From Porticoccaceae bacterium (GTDB lineage: Bacteria; Pseudomonadota; Gammaproteobacteria; Pseudomonadales; Porticoccaceae): a stretch of DNA of 64,000 nt. Position numbers and translations under genes: made by a program. Numbering within the stretch: position 1 is the stretch's first letter; each line of letters starts with the position of its first letter. The stretch spans positions 1-64,000 of the forward strand of contig JAGPUQ010000001.1 in NCBI GenBank assembly GCA_018069525.1, written 5' to 3'. Positions 55,645 to 64,000 of the stretch are shown here, piece after piece. A model generated the notes under the pieces. It ran no database searches and was not told where the DNA came from. It was given only the letters and a program-made list of their open reading frames with translations.

Positions 55645-55906
55645 GGTGTAGCCTCCAATAAAGATTGAGTGCTTAATATCGAATGCAGCACGAAGGCCGC
55701 AATTAGTCCCGAGTAATCAACACCATACTCGACTGGACTCTCTCTGGCCCGGTGATCTATGATTTAGCGCTAAACTATATCCAAGCACCAAGCACCGAAA
55801 AAGCCTTTGCCGGCGATGACCAATCTCGTTTAGAACTAATGGCCTGACTGGTTTGGCATTTTTGATATTACCCGCAACCGTAAAACAACACACAGAATTT
55901 TACGCT

Positions 55907-56611
55907 ATGAAACAACTTGTCATAATTTTATTAGCACTACTACCTTTAAGTGCCCAGGCAGAATGCGTGATACTGCTTCATGGTCTCGCTCGGTCAGACC
56001 AGTCAATGGGAAAATTAGAGCAAGCGCTTATAGAGGAGAATTTCACAACCATTAATGTGAAGTACCCCTCCACCGAGTACGATGTAGAAACCTTATCCGA
56101 GATCGCTATTACGCCTGCCTTGAGCCAGTGCGCGCCAGAGGAAGAGGTTAATTTCATCACCCATTCTATGGGTGGAATATTGGTTAGGCAATATTTAAGT
56201 AGCCACCAGATAAGCCGCTTAAATCACGTGGTTATGCTCGGGCCACCTAATCAAGGCAGTGAAGTCGTCGACACCCTGGGAGACTTCCCGGGATTTTATT
56301 TTATCAATGGCGATGCGGGCATGCAGCTCGGCACGGGTGATCTCAGCGTACCCAACTCTCTTGGCAGCGCCAATTTTGATGTCGGCATTATTGCTGGCAC
56401 CAGAAGCATCAACTGGATTTTGTCGTCGTTTATACCCAGTACCGATGACGGTAAAGTATCCGTTGAGAGAACCAAACTGGACGGCATGAACGATCACATC
56501 GAAATGCCGGTCACTCACCCCTTTATGATGAAGAATCACCAGGTGATCGCCCAGGTAATTTACTATCTGAAGCATGGCAGCTTTAAACGAGGCCCTAGCG
56601 ACAAGGGATAA
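55907..56611 (+). CDS. exported alpha/beta hydrolase (lipase/PGAP1-like)
   Basis: 234 aa from the ATG at 55907, which gives a clean signal peptide (VIILLALLPLSAQA). Hydrolase marks: VILLHGLARSDQSM with the oxyanion His-Gly, FITHSMGGILVR with nucleophile Ser, VMLGPPNQGSEV, and a late His in NHQV. It resembles triacylglycerol lipase/acetyltransferase-like periplasmic proteins. No lipobox. Confidence 0.85.
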   Translation: MKQLVIILLALLPLSAQAECVILLHGLARSDQSMGKLEQALIEENFTTINVKYPSTEYDVETLSEIAITPALSQCAPEEEVNFITHSMGGILVRQYLSSHQISRLNHVVMLGPPNQGSEVVDTLGDFPGFYFINGDAGMQLGTGDLSVPNSLGSANFDVGIIAGTRSINWILSSFIPSTDDGKVSVERTKLDGMNDHIEMPVTHPFMMKNHQVIAQVIYYLKHGSFKRGPSDKG

Positions 56612-56668
56612 GCGATAAAGCAACCAGCTCTAACCAATGAATAAATAAATAAATAAAAGGACACTGGT

Positions 56669-57568
56669 ATGAATAACCCTACGCCACAAAAAACTCGAGA
56701 ATTTCAAAACCATCACTTCGACTCCACCATCTGGAATGATTTCAAGTTTAGAGATAACGACATTATTATCTCAACCTATGCCAAATCGGGGACAACCTGG
56801 ATGCAGCAGATTATTGCCCAATTGTTATTCAATGGTGAGGAGGATATCGACGTTGCGGAAATGTCGCCCTGGGTCGATCTTCGGGTTCCGCCTAAGGCCA
56901 TAAAACTGCCGGTGATCGAAGCGCAAACCCAGCGCAGGTTTCTAAAAACTCACCTGCCGGTCGACGCACTGGTGTTTTCTGAGAAGGCAAAGTATGTCTA
57001 TATCGGTAGAGACGGCCGCGACGTGCTGTGGAGTATGTACAACCACCACGCAACGGCTAATGAGGCCTGGTATGCCGCACTTAACGACACCCCGGGGCGA
57101 GTGGGCCCACCGATTGGCAAGCCACCATCATCTGTCACCGAGTACTACCACGACTGGCTGGATCAAAACGGGTATCCCTGGTGGCCCTTCTGGGAAAACC
57201 TGCGCTCGTGGTGGGCGATTCGAGATTTACCCAACGTACACCTGGTGCATTTCGCCAAACTAAAAAGCGATATGCCCGGAGAAATTCGTCGCCTCGCTGA
57301 GTTTCTGGAAATCCCTATTGACGAAGAAAAATGGCAGGCGATTTTATTGCACTGTAGTTTCGATTACATGAGGGAGCACGCCCAAAAAACCGTGCCCACG
57401 GGCGGAGCTTTTTGGGACGGCGGTGCAAAATCATTTATTAACAAAGGCACCAATGGCCGCTGGCGCGATGTACTCACCGACGATGAATCATTGAAATATG
57501 AAAAGCTTGCTGCGCAGGAATTAGAACCCGGGTGTGCGCACTGGCTGGCAACGGGGGAAACACTTTAG
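56669..57568 (+). CDS. sulfotransferase family protein
   Basis: 299 aa cytosolic-type sulfotransferase that uses PAPS. The 5'-phosphosulfate loop is TYAKSGTTWMQQI and the 3'-phosphate motif is YVYIGRDGRDVLWSMYNH; the C-terminus has the NKGTNGRWRDVLTDDE form of the conserved RKGxxGDWK motif. Acceptor unknown (steroid, lipid or phenol). It begins 57 bases after the lipase-like gene. Confidence 0.92.
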   Translation: MNNPTPQKTREFQNHHFDSTIWNDFKFRDNDIIISTYAKSGTTWMQQIIAQLLFNGEEDIDVAEMSPWVDLRVPPKAIKLPVIEAQTQRRFLKTHLPVDALVFSEKAKYVYIGRDGRDVLWSMYNHHATANEAWYAALNDTPGRVGPPIGKPPSSVTEYYHDWLDQNGYPWWPFWENLRSWWAIRDLPNVHLVHFAKLKSDMPGEIRRLAEFLEIPIDEEKWQAILLHCSFDYMREHAQKTVPTGGAFWDGGAKSFINKGTNGRWRDVLTDDESLKYEKLAAQELEPGCAHWLATGETL

Positions 57569-57632
57569 ACTAAAAGAGATAACTTAATATATTAAAATCA
57601 ATTAGTTATTGACTATTATTAATGTTATTTAT

Positions 57633-58752
57633 TTAAACTAAAACCAGATTATCCCGGTGAATTAACTCGTCGTCACCGCCGTAACCCAGCACGTCTTCGA
57701 TGCGCTTACTGGTAAGGCCAATAATTTTTGCGGTTTCGTCGCTGCTGTAATTCACTAAACCACGGGCGATTTCCCGACCGTCCACCGCGTTAATACAGCG
57801 CACGATATCGCCACGGGTGTAGCTACCTTCCGAGTGCTTCACGCCCACGGGCAACAGACTTTTACCGGATTCCCGCAGTACTTTTACCGCGCCCTCATCC
57901 AAAGTTAACGTGCCGTTAACTTGCATATGCCCAGCCAACCACTGCTTGCGCGCAGCCAGGGGTTCACTGTCAGCAACCAGCAAAGTACCCAGTATCTCGC
58001 CGTCGGCCAGCCGAGTCAGAATATCTGACTCGCGACCACCGGCGATGATGGTATGAGCGCCAGAGCGCGCAGCCAGACGCGCCGCCTGTAACTTGGTCAC
58101 CATGCCACCGCGCCCGAGCTGGCTATTACTGCCGCCGGCGATGGCATCGAGGCTTTCGTCGTCGGCCCGCGCTTGAGAAATAACAGCTGCGTCTGGATTT
58201 GTCCGGGGATCGGCTTCTAGCAGCCCGGCCCGATCGGTAAGAATCACCAGCACCTGGGCATCCAGCAGGTTGGCGACCAATGCACCCAGGGTGTCGTTGT
58301 CGCCAAAGCGAATTTCATCGGTGACCACGGTATCGTTTTCATTAACCACGGGCACGACGCCCAGCTTCAATAAATAAGTGATGCTGCGCCGGGCATTGAG
58401 ATAGCGCTCTCGGTTAGACAGATCGTCGTGATCGAGCAAAATTTGCGCGGTGTGGCGACCGGTGCGCTGAAACTGCGATTCATAGGCCTGCACCAGACCC
58501 ATTTGCCCGACGGCGGCAGCCGCTTGCAGCTTGTGGACTTCCCGAGGCCGGGCATCCCAACCAAGTCGCGACATACCTTCGGCGATGGCACCGGAGGACA
58601 CCAGTACAATTTCGATACCGCGATCTTGCAGGTTTACTAGCTGGTCTACCCAGCCCGCAATCGCCTGGTGATCCAGACCACGGCCGTCGTCGGTCAATAA
58701 GGCAGAGCCAATCTTGACCACCCAGCGTTTCGCCTGGGTGACAGCACTGCGA

Positions 58753-58763
<11 letters not shown>
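57633..58763 (-). CDS. proB: glutamate 5-kinase
   Basis: First step of proline synthesis. 376 aa with amino acid kinase domain ([55 protein letters not shown]) and C-terminal PUA domain (about 275-365). The start is GTG at 58763. The stop of a small repeat-encoded ORF overlaps this start. Downstream of obgE in the same direction. Confidence 0.95.
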
Positions 58764-60193
<1,430 letters not shown>

Positions 60194-60242
60194 CTAACGC
60201 GACCCAAAGGTTGCAAACGTTCTCGCGCTTGTTAAATGCCCA

Positions 60243-60272
60243 TAAAAAAAGCCCCGATAACGGGGCTTTTTC
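60243..60272. terminator. intrinsic terminator between rpmA and obgE
   Basis: AAAAAAAGCCCCG, a 4-base loop, CGGGGCTTTTT. It is read on the minus strand after rpmA and is symmetric. Confidence 0.88.
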
Positions 60273-60290
60273 GCAAACCGTGCCTGATGT

Positions 60291-60551
60291 TTAGCTAGCT
60301 GCTACGACATCGACAAACTGGCGGTTTTTAGCTCCGCGCTCTACAAAGCGCACTACGCCTTCAGCGGTTGCGAACAAAGTATGATCGCGACCAATGCCAA
60401 CGTTATTACCGGCGTGGAACTTAGTACCACGCTGGCGAACAATAATATTACCTGCACCGACTTGCTCACCGCCGTAGCGTTTTACACCAAGTCGTTTACT
60501 CTCGGAATCGCGACCATTGCGCGTACTACCGCCTGCTTTCTTATGTGCCAT
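60291..60551 (-). CDS. rpmA: 50S ribosomal protein L27
   Basis: 86 aa. Matches bL27 throughout: [28 protein letters not shown] and [22 protein letters not shown]. The N-terminus reaches the peptidyl transferase centre. It lies 27 bases after rplU in the same operon. Confidence 0.97.
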   Translation of the reverse strand: MAHKKAGGSTRNGRDSESKRLGVKRYGGEQVGAGNIIVRQRGTKFHAGNNVGIGRDHTLFATAEGVVRFVERGAKNRQFVDVVAAS

Positions 60552-60578
60552 TTGTATCTACTCCTGTAGCTAGCGCTA

Positions 60579-60893
60579 CTAGCCCAAGTTAATATCGGTA
60601 ATTTTTACTTCGGTGAACCACTGACGGTGACCCATCTGCTTGCGGTGATGCTTGCGTCGGTGAAATTTGATAATGCTGACTTTTTTGGCTCGACCGTGGC
60701 TGATCACCTCGGCGGTGACTTTACCACCATCAACATAGGGCGCACCGACCTGAACCTTATCGCCATCGACAAGCATTAAGATTTTGTCGAAATCAATCGC
60801 TTCGCCCGTTGCTACATCCAATTTTTCGAGATTCAGGACTTCGCCTGGCTCGACACGATGCTGTTTACCACCGCTTTCTATAACCGCGTACAT
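60579..60893 (-). CDS. rplU: 50S ribosomal protein L21
   Basis: 104 aa. Begins [18 protein letters not shown] and contains [16 protein letters not shown], both diagnostic for bL21. First gene of the rplU-rpmA unit, with a good promoter about 90 bases upstream. Confidence 0.97.
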   Translation of the reverse strand: MYAVIESGGKQHRVEPGEVLNLEKLDVATGEAIDFDKILMLVDGDKVQVGAPYVDGGKVTAEVISHGRAKKVSIIKFHRRKHHRKQMGHRQWFTEVKITDINLG

Positions 60894-60985
60894 GATTGAC
60901 TCCTGACTAACTTAAATGTCTAACCCAGACGTACATTTGGAGCTTTATGTCCAGGCACGCTAATGGGCGATTCGTGAGGGCGGCA

Positions 60986-61014
60986 ATTCTAAGGGAAACA
61001 CCCCCGTATCGCAA
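60986..61014 (-). promoter_or_regulatory. sigma-70 promoter of rplU-rpmA
   Basis: Minus strand TTGCGA, 17 bases, TAGAAT. Confidence 0.7.
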
Positions 61015-61102
61015 GGCTTTAAAGGGCTTCATACAGCTTACTTCGAGAACTAGCAGCAAAGGACCCGATAAGTAGATAAATCCATCAAATTGATCACTTT
61101 TC

Positions 61103-61131
61103 TTGACACTCGGAGTACTCCCGCCTAGCAT
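61103..61131 (+). promoter_or_regulatory. sigma-70 promoter of ispB
   Basis: TTGACA, 17 bases, TAGCAT, about 40 bases before the ispB ATG. It overlaps the region that other readings would call coding, and supports the ATG at 61172. Confidence 0.7.
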
Positions 61132-61171
61132 TTCGGCGCTCTTGCCCCACGCCCGGAACCCTTTGCCTATT

Positions 61172-62146
61172 ATGCTGCCGTTTCTCCATGTCGTAAAAAC
61201 CGATTTCGAAGCCGTAAACCAGTTAATTGTGGATGAACTGGGGTCCGACGTAGAGCTGATTGAAAATATTGGCAGCTACCTGATTGACGCCGGTGGCAAG
61301 CGCCTGCGACCCATCGTGGCTCTGCTCGGAGCCAAAGCCTGTGGCTATCGGGACGATAAACAGGGCAATAAGCATTTATTACTGGCTGCGGTGGTCGAAT
61401 TTATCCACACCGCCACCCTGCTCCACGACGATGTCGTCGATACCTCTGAGCTGCGCCGAGGTCGCTATACCGCTAATGTTGAATTCGGCAATGCCGCTAG
61501 CGTACTAGTCGGTGACTTCCTCTATTCCCGCGCTTTTCAGTTGATGGTGAGAATCGGCGATATCGAAGTGATGAAGGTCTTGGCCAATGCCACCAACACC
61601 ATTTCAGAAGGCGAGGTTCAGCAACTCATCAATACCGGCAATCCGGCGATTACTGAGCAGGAATACCAACAGGTGATCCGCAAAAAAACCGCAGAATTAT
61701 TTGAAGCCGCAGGACGCACCAGCGCTTTACTGGCAGGGGCAAATAGCGGCGAAGTCTCAGCACTACAGCAGTACGGACACCACATCGGCATGGCGTTTCA
61801 GCTAGTAGACGACGCTCTCGACTACAGCGGCGACAGCGCTCAGCTTGGCAAAAATGTCGGTGACGATCTGGCTGAGGGCAAAGCCACTTTACCGCTGATT
61901 TATGCCATGAATACCGCTAACATTGAAGATGCGCAACTGATTCGCTCGGCGATCGTCAGCAAGGGCTCTGGCGACCTGCAAAAAATACTGGCCGTGGTAC
62001 ACGATACTGGCGCACTAGATTACACTCTGGCTTGCGCGCGCCAACAAACTGATAGCGCCTTAGCTGCAGCCGGCAAACTACCTGCCACGCCGGCACGCGA
62101 TGCCCTGGTGACACTGGCAGAGTTCGCCGTTGATCGTGACGTTTAA
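61172..62146 (+). CDS. ispB: octaprenyl diphosphate synthase
   Basis: Makes the polyprenyl tail of quinones. 324 aa from the ATG at 61172, matching E. coli IspB length. First Asp-rich motif LLHDDVVD, GGKRLRP, ASVLVGDFLYSRAF, second motif LVDDALDY. Divergent from rplU, the standard arrangement. Confidence 0.95.
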   Translation: MLPFLHVVKTDFEAVNQLIVDELGSDVELIENIGSYLIDAGGKRLRPIVALLGAKACGYRDDKQGNKHLLLAAVVEFIHTATLLHDDVVDTSELRRGRYTANVEFGNAASVLVGDFLYSRAFQLMVRIGDIEVMKVLANATNTISEGEVQQLINTGNPAITEQEYQQVIRKKTAELFEAAGRTSALLAGANSGEVSALQQYGHHIGMAFQLVDDALDYSGDSAQLGKNVGDDLAEGKATLPLIYAMNTANIEDAQLIRSAIVSKGSGDLQKILAVVHDTGALDYTLACARQQTDSALAAAGKLPATPARDALVTLAEFAVDRDV

Positions 62147-62223
62147 TCCACGAGATTTAGTTAGCGAGCTTTAATCGAGCTTACGCAAATAACCATAACA
62201 CTCAAGCAGGAAGTCGAAACGCC

Positions 62224-63867
62224 GTGGATAACCAGCAAACCATCGACCAAACTGCCATCTGGCAAGCCCTTACGCAACACCAGAAATCTTTTCAGCCGAC
62301 CCACCTAAAAGACTTGTTTGCCGACGACCCCCAACGCGGTACTCGCTTCAGCGTGGAAGCAGCCGGGATTTATTTTGATTACTCCAAAAACCATCTCACC
62401 GAAACTACTTTAGGCTTATTTGAAAAGCTCGCCGATGAAGTGCAGTTAAGCCAGCACATCGACGCCCTGTTTAGCGGGTTCAAGGTTAATCAATCCGAAG
62501 ATCGCCCCGCGCTGCACACGGCGCTACGACAGGGGTTTCAGCAACAGGCGGCCCCCAATAACGATCACGCTATTGATAAAGACACAAGACAGGAAATAAA
62601 ACGCAGTCTTGCCCAAACTCTGGAATTTGCCGAGGCATTGCGCAAGGGCTCCGTCCTCGGCAGTGGCGGACAGCCCATCACTGACGTGATTAACCTGGGG
62701 ATTGGCGGCTCCGATCTCGGCCCTCGGCTGGTGGTAGACGCCCTCGCCGACACACTGAAACCTGGCGCGACTGATAATCCACAGGTGCATTTTGTTGCCA
62801 ATATCGACAGCGATGCGCTTAACACTACTTTGCAGCAATGCACCCCCGCCACTACGCTATTTATTATTTCCTCGAAAAGTTTTACTACCCTGGAAACCCT
62901 GAGTAACGCTGAACTTGCCAGAACCTGGCTGCTGAGCGCAGGAATACCGGAAGATCAGCTAAAAACCCATTTTGTGGCTATTACCAGCCAGGTGGATAAA
63001 GCGCTGACCTGGGGAGTTGATCAACAAGCTATTTTCACTACCGGCGACGAAGTAGGCGGACGCTTTTCCCTCTGGTCGGCGATTGGTTTGCCCATTGCCA
63101 TCGCGCTGGGCAGCGCACAGTTTCGAGAATTGCTCGCCGGCGCTGCGGCAATGGACAGCCATTTTCAAAACGCCTCGCTGCGCGAAAACCTGCCCGTACT
63201 GCACGGCTTGATTAATGTCTGGCAGATTAATTTCTGGCACTGTAAAAGCCGAGCGATACTGCCTTACGTGCACAAGCTGAAAACCTTACCCGACTACTTA
63301 CAGCAACTGCTGATGGAAAGTTTAGGCAAAAGCGTCACGCAAACCGGGCAAGCACTGAAGCTAGCTACAGGGCAAGTCATTTGGGGCAGCGAGGAAAGCA
63401 ACGGTCAGCACTCTTTCCACCAGTTGCTGTTACAGGGTACGGAGACGATACCGGCAGATTTTATCGTAACTCGTCAGGCCCACTGCTCGACAGATCAACA
63501 TCGACAGCTCTACGCTAACTGCCTGGCACAAAGCCAAATACTGATGCTGGGCACGGCGGACGATGGTTTACCGAACTACCGCGCCATTTCCGGTAATCGA
63601 CCCAGCAATACACTGGTGCTGAATAAACTCTCGCCGCACTGTCTGGGTGCTTTGCTTGCGCTCTACGAACACAGCGTCTATGTGCAGAGCGTGGTTTGGG
63701 GCATAAACGCTTTTGATCAATGGGGCGTGGAACAAGGTAAGCAGATTAGCGCCAAGGTCGCCAACACACTTCAGACCGAAGCTGAGGAGCAACATGACGA
63801 GGCTCTGGAGCAGACTTATGACAGTTCGACTCGCGCACTGATTCAGCGCTACCGCAAAGATCCTTAA
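62224..63867 (+). CDS. pgi: glucose-6-phosphate isomerase
   Basis: 547 aa glycolytic isomerase. Marks: VINLGIGGSDLGPRLV, SSKSFTTLET, VGGRFSLWSAIGLPIA, ESNGQHSFHQLLLQGT with His, and FDQWGVEQGKQ near the C-terminus. The start is GTG at 62224. It follows ispB by 77 bases. Confidence 0.96.
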   Translation: MDNQQTIDQTAIWQALTQHQKSFQPTHLKDLFADDPQRGTRFSVEAAGIYFDYSKNHLTETTLGLFEKLADEVQLSQHIDALFSGFKVNQSEDRPALHTALRQGFQQQAAPNNDHAIDKDTRQEIKRSLAQTLEFAEALRKGSVLGSGGQPITDVINLGIGGSDLGPRLVVDALADTLKPGATDNPQVHFVANIDSDALNTTLQQCTPATTLFIISSKSFTTLETLSNAELARTWLLSAGIPEDQLKTHFVAITSQVDKALTWGVDQQAIFTTGDEVGGRFSLWSAIGLPIAIALGSAQFRELLAGAAAMDSHFQNASLRENLPVLHGLINVWQINFWHCKSRAILPYVHKLKTLPDYLQQLLMESLGKSVTQTGQALKLATGQVIWGSEESNGQHSFHQLLLQGTETIPADFIVTRQAHCSTDQHRQLYANCLAQSQILMLGTADDGLPNYRAISGNRPSNTLVLNKLSPHCLGALLALYEHSVYVQSVVWGINAFDQWGVEQGKQISAKVANTLQTEAEEQHDEALEQTYDSSTRALIQRYRKDP

Positions 63868-64000
63868 GCCGCTCCGACTCACTTACTCATTAATGTTTGT
63901 GCTCTGCTAGCCCTAAAACCCTGTAATTTCCCGCTTTTTGGCTACCCAACGGTAACCCGAATTTTAGACTCGTGAATCCCCTTATAAAGAGTTTCTAATA

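Overview
The window is chromosomal DNA from a gammaproteobacterium. The evidence is the rpsU-yqeY-dnaG-rpoD block with tsaD divergent to it, the cmoA-cmoB pair, rplU-rpmA-obgE-proB, ispB, pgi, and an OprI-like alanine-zipper lipoprotein. The mix of acyl-CoA synthetases, thiolases, a sulfotransferase and an EAL protein would suit an aquatic, lipid-using lineage such as the Cellvibrionales/Spongiibacteraceae. That placement is inference.

Layout. 0.3-3.2 kb: cell-envelope genes (NlpC/P60 lipoprotein, two L,D-transpeptidases, a Lpp/OprI-type lipoprotein ending in Lys). 3.6-13.9 kb: a two-module cluster of predicted amide-bond chemistry. Module 1 is a circularly permuted ATP-grasp, an alpha-E protein and a 1120-residue transglutaminase/DUF2126 protein. 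Module 2 is an ATP-grasp/alpha-E fusion followed by two further transglutaminases. A perfect 32-bp inverted repeat separates the modules. 14.2-14.9 kb: a broken IS3-family transposase fragment beside tRNA-Asp and tRNA-Val. 15.0-26.4 kb: queD, a DUF503 gene, an atypical pterin dehydratase, TraB/GumN, a hydrolase, a thiolase, a CPXCG protein, a two-domain multicopper oxidase, a degenerate-GGDEF/EAL protein, an acyl-CoA ligase and a DUF4124 protein. 26.7-33.9 kb: uvrA (apparently starting at ATT), cca, a pteridine-reductase-like SDR, folK, folB, tsaD. 34.1-39.3 kb: the macromolecular-synthesis block ending in rpoD and a terminator, then a CAU-anticodon tRNA with two decayed partial copies. 39.7-50.1 kb: a small lipoprotein, a CREST/ceramidase-like membrane protein, a thiolase, DUF2235, an M16 peptidase, cmoA-cmoB and an acyl-CoA synthetase.

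50.1-53.0 kb is a second accessory region. After tRNA-Arg(ACG) and a partial duplicate of its 3' end comes a run of AT-rich small genes, all on + and separated by four recognisable attC sites, with no integrase gene in the window. This is an integron cassette array lacking integrase (CALIN type). The cassettes encode an unknown protein, a secreted protein, two membrane-anchored proteins and a DUF3147 membrane protein. 53.1-64.0 kb: cbpM-cbpA, a coiled-coil protein, a GST, a lipase-like protein, a sulfotransferase, proB, obgE, rpmA, rplU, ispB and pgi.

A theme through the window is short, recent-looking, frame-preserving tandem repeats at gene ends, linkers and intergenic gaps. The best candidates for new biology are the doubled ATP-grasp/alpha-E/transglutaminase cluster, the integrase-less cassette array, and the repeat-encoded small ORF that bridges obgE and proB.
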